DNA of 64,000 nt from Limonium bicolor (lineage: Eukaryota; Streptophyta; Magnoliopsida; Caryophyllales; Plumbaginaceae). The position numbers and the translations under genes were made by a program. Below the pieces are notes generated by a model. That model was not told where the DNA came from and did not search any database. It saw nothing but the letters and a program-made list of their open reading frames with translations. Of the stretch, positions 22,712 to 34,902 are shown piece by piece (the stretch's first letter is position 1; each line of letters starts with the position of its first letter). The stretch spans positions 273,357,258-273,421,257 of the forward strand of contig CM041779.1 in the NCBI GenBank assembly GCA_023374045.1, written 5' to 3'.

Positions 22712-25021
22712 TGTAACACCCCTACCGCTAATCCTTTACTTACCGTCTAATCATCCTAATTATACTACTACTCGCAGTGGAATTACTACTACTATGGCGG
22801 GTGATACAACGCCGCTAACCGCCCATAGGCTAGCTAGGCTTACACTACTTACAGTAACGGTCTGATGTCTAAGTAATACCAAGCTACTACATTACATACC
22901 ACTTACAAAATATCACATACTTACAAAGCTGGATTATCGAGTATCACAAGTATGGTTAATTACTTCCTTTTCCCAAGTCTACCAAAAATAATGAGTTCCG
23001 ACAAACTACTCATCTATACCAATTCACAATCCAAAAAGGTGTACCCCATGGTACACCGGCTAAACAAAAGGCTTATAGCCGTGTACAACTTAGTACACCA
23101 TTCACAGTCTAATAATTACATCAAATGGAAACATCTTAAATTCATTAAGCCTTCACCCTTCACGAGTACCTGTAAAATATTAAAACAATGCCCCAAGGGG
23201 CTCAGCAAAAAGCTGCATATAAACTTCGCATATACCGCGTGCTAACTAGGGTACGCTGACTATTTAAGGTTGACTGTACATGTGGTTCATTATTATCATA
23301 CATACATGCTTTACATACATCACACAATCATACACAATGCAATACACAAGCCAAAACAACAATACAATAGCATACACAATACTTACCTTCACAAGGGTTA
23401 GCCAATTACACATCCGGGTTAATCAGATGTTTGTTACTCGTTTACTCATTACACAATACCTTCACAAACATACTCTTACTTTACTTACTTACTTTTCCAT
23501 ACTCGTTTACTTATTCCTACTTACTTACTTTTACTCATGTTAAGTCGGTATGACCTCCGGGCAGGGACTACACCATCCCACCACCGGGCTTTAGGTGGCT
23601 CACTAATCCAGGATGCTACCCATTTAAGGGGTTTGGGCCATGGAAAAGATTAAAAGCCAGGAATTGGAGCCAACCTCTGGTGACTCCGCCTCCTCACACG
23701 TGGCCGAAACTATATCGGACTTCTACTCATTCCAATTTACCAATATATTAAGTTAGATTGGTTAGCTCGTTAGGAATTAGTTAGAAGTCCATCACAATTG
23801 TATTCGGTCACAACACAATTCATCAAGCATACACGCATTCATTATCATCCATACATTTCATGAATTATACAAACTATGATTTAAAGACAATATCCAACAA
23901 GGAACAATATCATGATAATCACAAGTAAGCATAATAAATCCGATTCGTGCGTTTATCTTATTTAGGTGATCAATTAGTTCACAACACACAAATCAGAGTA
24001 ACCAAGGTAGCATACGGGGCATGAGAAGTTCATACCGTTCACCGTTGTACTCGAACCGACTTTCCTTCGGTGTTCACAAATCAAGTCCTATAACATACAT
24101 GGAGTTGTATGGTTAATGACTTATTATTTAATTAACTCTTACTCCATTACCTTTCCCTAGACATACTTACTAGTTCTTACAAGTCCTAAGTGGTTATGAA
24201 CTCTTTTCATACTTTATGTTTATTTCCTCACCCATGTGCAAATTCTTTTGTTATTCCTAGCCACAATGGTGTACTTCTATATATATGTGCATATACATAT
24301 ATATACACATACGATTACTATAATTAACATTTTTTTTTGTAAGTTTGGGCCGACCGACCCACCGACCGACCCAACCTCTTGGGTCGGTCCATTACAGTAA
24401 GTTTTCCGCCCTCCAGACTTACCCGACCGACCCACCGACTGACCCAACCTCTGGGTCGGTCGAAGTCAGAAACTTCAACTTCAGAAAAATTTTGCCGACC
24501 GACCCGACCGACCCACGGCCCTCTGGGTCGGTCCATTCCAGAAGGTTTTGTTTCAGTTGTTTATGCTCGGACCGACCCACGACCAATCCAACCTCTAGGT
24601 CGGTCGGTAGCAGAACTTGCCTATAGAATTTATTTTTCACTTCTTTTCTTACCCATTTCTTCCCCAATCTTCCTACTTACATCCTAACATGTTTTAGCAC
24701 TAATTAAACCCTCTAAATCATCTTAGTTCATCCCTCAATTCATTACTCTTTTCTATATCAAATCACACACATTATTACCCAAGTTTTCCTTCTAGCACCT
24801 ACTCTATTTTTGCTAGTTGTGTTTTGCTACAGATTTTGGTTCTCACTTCCTCCATCCATAGCTCCCTCTTCTAATGTCATTCCTAAGGATTATAATGCAT
24901 TACACACCTCTCCTAACCTACCCACTACCAAGCTCTTTATAAAATCTGTTTTCAAAGTAATTTCCACCTAGTTTCTAGTTCTTAGTTCTCTAGTTTCTAG
25001 GTAAAATTTGCTATAGTCTCC
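22712..25021 (-). repeat. B1 5' LTR, first segment (interrupted by C)
   Basis: TGTAACACCCC at 22712 starts this LTR next to the PBS. It follows the 3' LTR closely up to CTATAGTCTCC at 25021, where element C starts. The TCTCC at 25017-25021 is the target duplication of C. The LTR resumes at 52965. It includes the GACCGACCC cluster at 24347-24612 and GCCCCAAGGGGCTCAGCA at 23190-23207. Confidence 0.93.
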
Positions 25022-26734
25022 TGCAGACTGTATATTGTGAGTGGTTAGAACTGGTGTAATTTAAACAAATGAAAAAGAAATTAATAACTCAATATCCGTC
25101 GGGCTGCAAATAAACTTGGTCCCGTATAGTAAGACAGAAGCGGCCGGGGTTCAAACCGTGGACTTATAGTGAAATAATATAGTACCTAAGCTTGTCACAA
25201 AAGGGGGAAGATAATTGACTCGTTTTTAAGTAAAACAGCAGATAAAATTAACTGAGTGGAAAACAAATTAAATGGGACTCCAGTTCAGGTTTATATAATC
25301 TGATTAATTATTCTATCTACCGGTTTATTATAATAGTTTGGCAAAATTCCTGTTATTATCTTAAGGACTAAATCATAGACTCAAAAGGACTCGTTTACCA
25401 GAAAATGCTCGTCTAATCTAGACTCGAGCAAAACACATGTAAACGGAATTAAATGCGATTATTTTGCATCTGAAAATACTAACTTATTAAATCATAATAA
25501 GCTTTCTCCAGATTTACGGCTTAATTACCTGTCTATTTATCACTGGTCTGATCAAAATAGACTTTGTAAAGCATTTTAATAAATTCATGAAATTTATTAA
25601 AAAGGCAAGAGATAAACTTTAATCGTAACACACTGTATTTATTTTAACCGGTAGAAATATAGATTACATAACTAAACAAACTATAGTTAAACCTTCCCCC
25701 GGAGTAATCCTCCTTAGCCTGACATATTAACTGGTAATATGTCAGTCAGAGGTTGAACGTAATATAAATGCGGTGTTGCAGAGGTGTGGATGATGAATGG
25801 AGAAATGAAGAGACCAAAGAGTGGAAAGTGTACGCAGGAATTTGTATGTGGAATGAGTGTTTTGGAGTGTTGAGTTCTGGGGATCGACGTGTGTTTTTGG
25901 TTGAAGGTGCAGTGTTTTTTATATGAAGAAGAAGGAAGAAGACATGTTGGAGAGGAGACAGAGCTGGAGACAGACGCGTGAGGGATTTAAGGTAGGCGCC
26001 TGATATGGTTTATAGAGTAGATGGATATGTCTGCAGCTGGCGCAAAGGAAGAAGCAAGTCGGCGAAGAAAACCAGTCGACAGTTTCTGGATATGGGTTGC
26101 ATTTATTTCCTGTCCGTGGTTTTTTCCACGGACTCATTTATCTCTTGTCCGTCCATTTTTCCACGGACATATTTCTTTCTTGCTTCTGTCCGCCCCCTTG
26201 TCCGTCCCTTGTCCGTCCATAATTTCACGGACTCATTTATGCCCTTGCTTCTGTCCGTCTATTTTTCCACGGACTGGGCTTCAAATTGGCGCGTCCGGAC
26301 CACCGTCCGGATCACCATGGTTCGGACAGCTCTATTGTGTCCACCCTTTTCTCTGCGGACGTACCACAGACGCATCTTGTCCGTTCTTTTATCATCGGAC
26401 GGAGCACGGACGTCAAATTGCATTGTCTGGACCACTGTCCGGACCAGCCTGGTTCGGACAGGTAGAGGTTTCGGACAGTGGTTCGTACGAAATTGTTTTG
26501 CTCCTAAAATATTCGTTTCAGCTCCGTTTTAAGATCCGTCTGTGCCTATGTGTTCGTCTCTTCGTCTACTTTGCTCCTAGCTTGGTTTTCCTCATGTTTA
26601 ACCAATAAATTTGTGAGATAACCAATAAAACATAACCTAGGGGAAAACTAAGCAAAGTGGAGAAATGAGCAAGAAAAGTGCTAATATAATATATGAAATA
26701 CACCTATAAAACATGCTCATTTGGACACTTATCA
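25022..26734 (-). repeat. C 3' LTR
   Basis: 1,713 bp, TGCAGACTGT to ACTTATCA. It matches the 30900-31817 plus 52153-52959 copy with small indels. A GC-richer part (26095-26480) is packed with GTCCGTCC / CCACGGAC / GGTCCGGAC dyads. Open frames of 175-195 residues in several phases there are repeat by-products. Confidence 0.92.
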
Positions 26735-26750
26735 CACCCCCATACTTACC
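26735..26750 (-). other. C polypurine tract
   Basis: Minus strand GGTAAGTATGGGGGTG directly abuts the 3' LTR. Two further GTGTGGGGGAG tracts lie at about 27485-27500 and 27617-27632, a pattern common in Tat/Athila-like 3' regions. Confidence 0.75.
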
Positions 26751-28085
26751 TTTTGCTTGTCCTCAAGCAAAACCATTTACCCAAGAAAGTAGGGAATGCT
26801 CAATACTAACAAATATTATTATGAAGGGTAGGATAAAGAGGTGAACAGTACATGATCTCAAACTTTTCGAGGAGTGTGATCCATCAACTGCTGGTGGCAC
26901 AGGTGTACTCAGGGTAAAAATAAAAATTAGAGTTTCGGGGTATGATCCGGAGTACTTCAATGCTTCTTAGTTAAGGTGACTTTGAGAACTTTTACCATGG
27001 CCAACTTCTCTCAAGAATGGGCATTGAGGAGAAAACAAAAGGAAAAATAGATTTATGCATTTGTTTCACTTTTGCATAAAAGATGAGAAGATAATATGTA
27101 GGCATCAAGCCTTTGTTTTTAAGAACACTCAACTCTCTTTGTTGGTTACCAATGGTGTCTCGCAAGTCCCTTGTTTTATTATATTTATTTTGACAGAGAA
27201 GTACCCCTTAGCAATCCCTAAGAAAGAAGACAGAAGGAACCCCTAAGCAATAAAAATCTAACCATTTCAGATCATTTGGTCACACCGCATAAAAATGCTC
27301 CTCAAAAGTAATCAAAATTTTAAAATTTTGTACCATTTATCCCATTTATCCCACAATTCATAACAGTATTTATTCATAAAGAGAACAACCCACATCAGCA
27401 GGGTCCATAATTTAAATTTTTGGACAAACGCAAGATAAGCAGAGAGATTAAACATTTTAGCACAAAATTTCACCAAAAAGGGCTCTCCCCCACACTTAAG
27501 CTCAAGCAATGCCCTCATTGCGTAGATAGAATTAAATTAACAGGGCATAGCAAAAGGGAATATGAAGTATCAGTAGGGAAAGAGTGTACTCCCCAAAGTT
27601 CGCAGAGTGTGTCGCGCTCCCCCACACTTGAGTGTAGCTGTAGAATTACATGAGATATACCTGTAAAGAATATTCTACACAGCCAGAAGAACTCAAGTAA
27701 AACCCGCATTTTATTATAACATATAAAAGGGAAATATAGTACAAAAGAGGAAACAAAATAAAATAAAATGAAAGGCAAAGTGTAGATAGTGGGTTGCCTC
27801 CCACCAAGCTGCCCGGGTTTAACGTCTCTAGCTAGACGCATGTTCTTCATTTTCCCGGATCAAAGATGAAAGTTGAAATTGACGTTAACGGGAAAAAGAA
27901 ATAGCTGACAATCAGGATTGAACCACCTGGAACAAAACAAAATATTACCTCAACAATTAAATTAAGAAAATAGTTGCTCCATAAAACCTGTTTTTTAGGA
28001 GATATTGTTGGTAACGGGTCTTAAACAGAAGACCAGGTGCTGACTGTCGCTCTCCCTCAAATTGGAGGATGAAGACATCCTCCTT
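26751..28085 (-). other. C 3' non-coding region
   Basis: No coding similarity recognised. At 27820-27842 the minus strand has GCGTCTAGCTAGAGACGTTAAAC, a short stem-loop, followed by CTTGGTGGGAGGCAACCCA. This combination is typical downstream of coding regions in plant Tat/Athila-lineage elements (established knowledge). Two GTGTGGGGGAG tracts lie between it and the LTR. The pol region expected here is absent. Confidence 0.6.
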
Positions 28086-30132
28086 CTATAGGTGAGGCTC
28101 ATAGAAAGAACGCTGACCGATATCATCTTCAGAGAAAATTGATTCTTCGAAGGTGATAGTGGCGTTTTGTTTGGATGTTCTGGCGGGAGCAAGCATTTCC
28201 CCCTCTTCATTTTTGAGGATATAACTATCCTCATTTTCTGGGTATAGCACAGAGAAGGAGGGAAAATAACGGTAATTGACTTCAGAGGGAGGAGACTCCA
28301 TGAAGTTGAGGTAGAAGCTGTCCTCTGATGTCTTGTCTTCAAGCTTAAGCAGAAGGTTTGATGTCGTTTGCTCAGGTTCGAACGGGGGTGGTGACAAAGA
28401 GTAACTCAAATCCTCAGTAAAGTTGTGCACTATATGAACCATTTCGCTCTCTGGTTGCTATGATGCAGGTTAGGTTAGTGGACCATCATTTCATTTATTC
28501 TCAACTAATTTGTCTAGAGCTTCAGTTGTTCCTGTCGCTAGTTCTTCCTCATCCCGCTGCTCCACTTCATGGACCATTTCACTATCTGGTTGTTGCTCCC
28601 TTTGAGCTAGTGTGATGGGCTGGTCCACTACATAAATTGCGTTTGCATACTCTTTTGGGTTTGGATTGGTTTGTGAGGGGAGTTGCCCAGGAGGTCTTTG
28701 TTGGATGAGAAGTTGTTGAATTTGGGACTGCAAGGCTTTTTGGTCATTACGAAGGGCTGTGACTTCATCTTGCGTGTCTTGGGTCTTACTCATCATTGTT
28801 TTAAACATCTCCTGCATTTGGGACATTCCAGAGTCGGGATTTGAAGGTTGTTGAGTCTGTCGGCTTGAAGAAGCATCATTACCATAAGGCGGATGCTGAT
28901 ACTGCCTTTGTCCTCCTTGAAAATTGGGGTGCACGTTGTGCTGCCATGGTTGTCTGTACCCTTGATTGTTACCAACAAAGTTTGCTTCCTCTGCTGCTTT
29001 TAATTTCTGTAATTAGGGGCACTGTTCATAATCATGAGGCCCACCACATTGCGTACAAGAAATATTAGGAGATGATCGGGATAGAGTAGCATAGCCTGGA
29101 GGGGTTGTTGATGATCGGGAAGTCATCGACTTTGCTTGTTGGGGGTAGAAGTTCATGGCCATCTGCTCAACCACTTTCTGCAGAGTACTTACTTTTGTCG
29201 CCTGCTGCGCATTGCTCTCCATGAGTTGCTCATGGATTTTCATCAGCAGGTCAAATTTATTGTCACTTTCCCCGACATGGTATAAACCTGGAGTGCCGCC
29301 TCTTGATCCGCCCGTGGCCCAGTCTCTGATCTCTTCACAGAGAGACTCTATGCTATTCAGAAATTGTTCTCCTGGTTTTTTCAGAATGTCAGCCCCTAAA
29401 GAGGATAGTACCATTGTTCTGCACGGACCGATCAAGCCTTTGTAGAACAATTGTGATACTTGCTCTTTCGTCAGACCATGGTGAGGACAAGTAAGTAATA
29501 GTCTTTTGAAACGGTCCCAAGTTTCACATATGTTTTCCGATCCTGGCTGTCTGAAATTATAGATTTCAGCAATCATTTCCAACGTTTGGCTCGGGGGCAG
29601 GAATTTGTCGTAGAACTTGGTGGCCATTTCATCCCAAGTACCAATGGTACTTGGTGTCAAGCTGTGATACCATTTGCTCGCATTTCCCGTCAGGATGTGA
29701 GGGAATAATGACAGTCTTGCGTACTGGAGTACTGCGTCGGTCGCAGTTAGACTGTTGGCATGCTGCAAGAACTTCGTAACATGTAACAGCTTCGTCTGGA
29801 CTGGAGCCATCGAACATCCCTAACTCCTTTACGCATCGGATCTGATGATATGGCTTTAGCTTTTGCCACTCATCGTATTCGGATGGGGTAAGGTGGGGAA
29901 GGATGATGACAGGCTGTTGTCCTTGATTAGACGGCCTATTGATGTTTCAAACTGTCGCTGATGGAGATGCCATGTCAGCTTCCGGGTTAGATTCTATCAC
30001 TGTGGTGGCTATGTTTTGTTGAGATCGTTTCTGCCTTAGACTGCGCAGAAAGGTTCTCTCGATCTCTGGGATGTAGTCAACCGTGTGATTATTAATATTT
30101 TCTGGGAGGCTGTGCAACCTAGTAAAAGGCAT
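28086..30132 (-). pseudogene. C gag polyprotein with acidic C-terminal extension
   Basis: Starts MPFTRLHSLPENINNH at 30132. The gag domain (29810-29013) shows LFPHILTGNASKWYHSLTP, EMATKFYDKFLPP and ETWDRFKRLLLTCPHHGL, typical of Athila/Tat gag, then a single zinc knuckle CTQCGGPHDYEQC at about 29013-29055. A Gln-rich coiled region follows (28934-28491: MQEMFKTMMSKTQDTQDEV, NPKEYANAIYVVD). After a few stops, an acidic segment (28442-28086) continues. In-frame stops after SPSATV and EQCP, plus a frame break near 29815, show that the copy is damaged. Nothing resembling protease or reverse transcriptase follows. Confidence 0.82.
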
Positions 30133-30878
30133 TCACCACTCAAAACAGCAAAAGAAACTCGTGATGTGTTAAAATAAATAAAAATAGGGGGGGAAAATTA
30201 AACAGTTAAACAAAAATTCGACAATTTAAGAACTATTTTTTTTGTAAGTTAACCGATAATAAATAAACAAAATGAAATTAAAATAAATGCAGATTAAGTA
30301 AATAAAAACAGTAAAATAAAATAAAGGACAAGACAGAATTAAATAGCAGAAATTTAAATGACAAGGGAATTAAAATGACAGGGGAAAATAAAGAACTGGA
30401 ATTTAAATTACTGAATTTAAATGTTAGTTAGTTAGAGTACTGGAATTTAAATGACAGAAATTTAAATGACAGAATGTAAATGTTAGTAATTAGTTGACAG
30501 AAATTTAAATTACTGAATTTAAAATGACAGAAATTTAAATGTTAGGAGTTAGTTTACAGAATTTAAATGACAGAAAACTAAATGACAGAAAATTAAATGT
30601 TAGAAGTTAGTTTACTGGAAATAAATGTCAGAAATTAGTGTACTAAAATTTAAATGTTAGAAGTTAGATTGCTGAAATTTAAAGGACACTGGAAATTTAA
30701 ATAACTGGGAATTAAATGACTGAAATATAAATAACTGTAAGTAAATAACAGAAATTAGTAGAAGTTAAATAGACAAACAACAAAATAGTATAAACAGAAT
30801 ATTAACATAATAAAGAAAATAGAATATTATAATATAACAGGTGAATTATCTGGGGCTTAGGGACTAGAATAAATCAAG
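30133..30878 (-). other. C 5' leader with ATTTAAAT repeats
   Basis: AT-rich leader between PBS and gag. From about 30350 to 30780 it is a degenerate array of GAAATTTAAATGACA / GAATTTAAATGTTAG units of roughly 15-25 bp, carrying more than a dozen ATTTAAAT palindromes. No gene. Confidence 0.7.
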
Positions 30879-30896
30879 TCCCCGGCAACGGCGCCA
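30879..30896 (-). other. C primer binding site (tRNA-Asp)
   Basis: Minus strand TGGCGCCGTTGCCGGGGA, 3 nt inside the 5' LTR. It is complementary to the 3' end of plant tRNA-Asp(GUC), from established knowledge. Confidence 0.9.
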
Positions 30897-30899
30897 TTT

Positions 30900-31817
30900 T
30901 GCAGACTGTATATTGTGAGTGGTCAGAACTGGTGTAATTTAAACAAATGAAAAAGAAATTAATAACTAAAATATCCGTCGGGCTGCAAATAAAACCCGGT
31001 CGCAGTAGTATAGTAAGACAGAAGCGGCCGGGGTCAAACCGTGGGACTTATAGTGAAATAATATAGTACCTAAGCTTGTCACAAAAGGGGGAAGATAATT
31101 GACTCGTTTTTGTAAGTAAAACAACAGATAAAATTAACTGAGTGGAAAACAAATTAAATGGGACTCCGGGTTCAGGTTTATATAATCTGATTAATTATGC
31201 TATCTCTACCGGTTTATTATAATAGTTTGGCAAAATTCCTGTTATTATCTTAAGGACTAAATCATAGACTCAAAAGGACTCGTTTACCAGAAAATGCTCG
31301 GTCTAATCTAGACTCGAGCAAATCACATGTAAACGGAATTAAGTGTGAGGAATTATATTTGCATCTGAAAATACTAACTTATTAAATTATAATAAGCTTT
31401 CTCCAGATTTACGACTTAATTAGCCTGTATATTTATCACTGGTCTGATCAAAATAGACTTTGTAAAGCATTTGAATAAATTCATGAAATTTATTAAAAAG
31501 GCAAGAGATAAACTTTAATCGTAACAAACTGTATTTATTTTAACCGGTAGAAATATAGATTATATAACTAAACAAACTATAGTTAAACCTTCCCCCGGAG
31601 TAAATCCTCCTTAGCCTGACATATTAACTGGTAATATGTCAGTCAGAGGTTGAACGTAATATTAATGCGGTGTTGCAGAGGTGTGGATGATGAATGGAGA
31701 AATGAAGAGAACGAAGAGTGGAAAGTGTACGTAGGAATTTGTATGTGGAATGAGTGTTTTGAAGTGTTGAGTTCTGGGGATCGACGTGTGTTTTTGGTTG
31801 AAGGTGCAGTGTGTTTA
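30900..31817 (-). repeat. C 5' LTR, first segment (interrupted by D)
   Basis: TGCAGACTGT at 30900. It matches the 3' LTR up to GTGCAGTGTGTTTA at 31817, where solo LTR D begins. GTTTA at 31813-31817 is D's target duplication. The LTR resumes at 52153. Confidence 0.92.
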
Positions 31818-33429
31818 TGAAATACCCCAAACCTTGATATGTTATTTAAATGTTAAACTATGGTATATAAAGGCTAAAAAGTGCCTTAGAAACATCAGTG
31901 AACAATTTAAGCCATAGTAAAACACAATAAAACACTAAGACTCAGTTTGAGCAAAAACATGCTCTAAGCTTGGAGTGAACTTGGTTGGGACCCAAAGAAC
32001 CTACCAAGACTAAATAATATTCAATTATGATTTAATAAGGCTAATTAAGTCCTTAGGAAACTTTGGTAGACAGTTAAACCAAACAAAACACAAGAAAATA
32101 CCTTAAAGTCAATAAGAGCAAAATGTGCTCTAAGCTTGGGATAAATTTGTATAAGACCTAAAGGTCATACCTATACCTTATAAATATGTTTATGAACATA
32201 TTAAACCAATTACCAAAGAAAACCAAGCTTGAAAACAAGTTAAAACACAAAATGTGCTTTAAGGAGTCTTAAAGCACATTTTTGAAAAATTGTCTTGTAA
32301 ATGAGTTTTGAATGGCTAAATGTCCATCACTACTCTTTAATTAACATGTGTACTACTTAGTATCACATTTGGAGGTCTAAATCAATGGGAAATCAAAAAT
32401 TTCACAACTATGTGTCTTGTTTTTGTGAATAGTATCTAAAATATGCAAATTTATAACATAAGTCAATATAAGTAAGTTAGCTGGTCAACAAAGACCAAAC
32501 TACCCCTAAGTAGATGATGGGGGCCGGTTTTATCAAGGTGAGTCACCACCTTGTTAGTTAATAAGTAAATAAGTAATGAAAAAAGCAAGTAAATTCACTA
32601 TTTACTTTATAACATAAATATCTTAACAAAGTGCACTCTCTCACCTCATTCTCTTCTTCCCTTTTCATTTCCCACGGTTAGCCATCTTCTTCCTCCACTC
32701 TCCAACGGTTTGCTACAGCCATATACCATTCTCCATCTTGGAATGCTTGTAACTCATGACTCCATGCTCCAAATTCAATTTCAAGACCACCTTTGTCTTA
32801 GTTGAGTCAAGCCCTTCAATTCTATCTTTTCAAATCTTCAAAAGCCTCATTTCGGTGCCATGAAGATTCACCATTGTTGGAGCTTGAGCTTACCTTTTCA
32901 TGCCATGTTATTCTCCTTTGCTTCAAGGTAAGGAAAGTCAAAGAAAAACTTCATTTCCTTTTGTTTTCATAAGTGACCGAAATCACCTTCTTCATGGTGT
33001 TTTCTTTTGCTTTGTTCTAGCTTCATTCCAACCTTTCAAGGGCTTGGTGGAGACCTCTCTTGTTATATATTCAAGTTCTCTTTCAAATTCAAAGGTAAAT
33101 ATCATTTTAGTGTATTAAAACACTTATGTTAAACTAGGGTTTGTATATGAGTTTAAGTGTGAATTCTTAAGCTCATTACCCTTATATGTATATTGATTAG
33201 AAAGTTGACAAGTGATCAAACTCCTTGCTGATTTTCGGTATAAGGAAACAAGAAAGAAGTTTGAGAGGAAAAGAGGTAAACAAACTATCTCAATGTAGTT
33301 TAAATGCCTTAGGAAAAATGAGCTTGATTTGCTTAATAAAATACCTAAGGAGCCAATGGTGAATGACCAAGTAAAATGCTCTCAAGGAAACTATTAAAGG
33401 GCATATGTGTTGTTGTATGTAATTGCAGG

Positions 33430-34863
33430 TAAATACCCCTAACCTTTAAAATATAATTAAACGATCTATTAATGATCTAAGATGATTAATAAACATCTAA
33501 ATATTATTGGGGAACAATCTAAAAGATCTCAACAAGGCAAAACACGCCTTAAGATCGGTAAAGCCAAAAATGTGCTTTAAGACACCATAAAGATTGTGTG
33601 ACCTCAAATAGGATCCAAAGTGGATTCCTAAGTATTATAATAAAGTAATGAACACAACAAAACCGTTCTCAAGGAGAACTAAGCTCAGGAACACCCTGTG
33701 ACACAAAAATGTGCACTAAAACACCTTAAAGCACGTTTTTGTGAGATTGTCTTATAAATTGATTTTTAATGGGCTTAAAGATTATAATTACCCTTAAATA
33801 TGATATTTTATCATATTATATCATATTAGGAATTTAATTCCAGAAATTTACGAATTTTTACAAATTTAATATTAAAATATTAATAAAACCCTAAAGTGGG
33901 GCCCGCATGAGTCAAATTGACCAAGTATGGTCAATGGTCAAGTAATGACCCATTTGACCTCAAGGAAATCGGCTGGCAAGAGGGGAGGAGACAGCATACA
34001 ATCATTGTTGGACAACTTATACCTAATACCATTTACTTTTGAAAATTTACTTACTTTTTCAATTATTTCCAACCTTTCCCACCTCCTCCTTCCTCCTTGT
34101 CCGATCCCAGCCTCTCCAACCGAGCTCCTCTCCTTCCTAGCAGCTCTCAAGCCTTGTTCTTGAGCATGGAAGGCAGATCTAACTCCTAAGCTCTTAAGGT
34201 AAGTGTTTTAAGGTCATTTTTAGCCCTTTTTCTTCATCTCTTCACTACCTACACTTAGATTTCGTGGCTCATCTGTTCCTATGGCTTATTCTCAGTGTTA
34301 TAAGGTTAGAAAAACTTCCAAACTCGGTTGAGACAAGTAGAGGGACCAAGGTTGCTCAAAATTGCATTTTAAGGTAAAAACATACCTTAAGCCTCTCCAC
34401 TCTACATCCGGTTTTCTTCCTTGAATTTTTATGAGTTTATACACTCATAATCTTCATATTTACATGTTCATTCAGTTGGTTAGCCATTTGGAGCAAGGGT
34501 GGCCGAGATCCAAGAGAAATACTCTCTTTTAAGGCATTTTTCCAAGGTAAAACCTAATAACAAGGTAACTTGTTGTGATCTAGCTATTTCCTATGTCAAT
34601 ATGGTGGATCTAACACCTTATGGTGTGTTTGATTCAGGCCGAATCCACCTAGAACTTCCCTTGCATTTTAAGGTGATTTTTGCCTTAAATCTTACATTAA
34701 TTATTCCTTATGGTTAAGCTCAAGCTTGGAGCGTAACCATATCTTGTTTTTGTGTATTAAACATGTCTAAATGAAGTGGTGAATTTTCCTACAAGTGACC
34801 GAGCCCATACAAGGATAAATCAAGGTATAAACACCTTAAACTTATGATTTTTATAATTTCTAA

Positions 34864-34902
<39 letters not shown>

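Noticed and set aside
26005..26608. Overlapping open frames of 175-195 residues, repeated at 52241-52833
   Set aside because: They lie in the C LTR dyad cluster, are open in several phases at once and consist of the GTCCG repeat. No family resemblance.
30879..30896. tRNA-like sequences near LTR edges
   Set aside because: These are only the 12-18 nt primer binding sites; no cloverleaf is present.
33927..34163. Small open frame conserved in both E LTRs (also 45167-45397)
   Set aside because: The frame differs between copies through indels, and no family is recognised.
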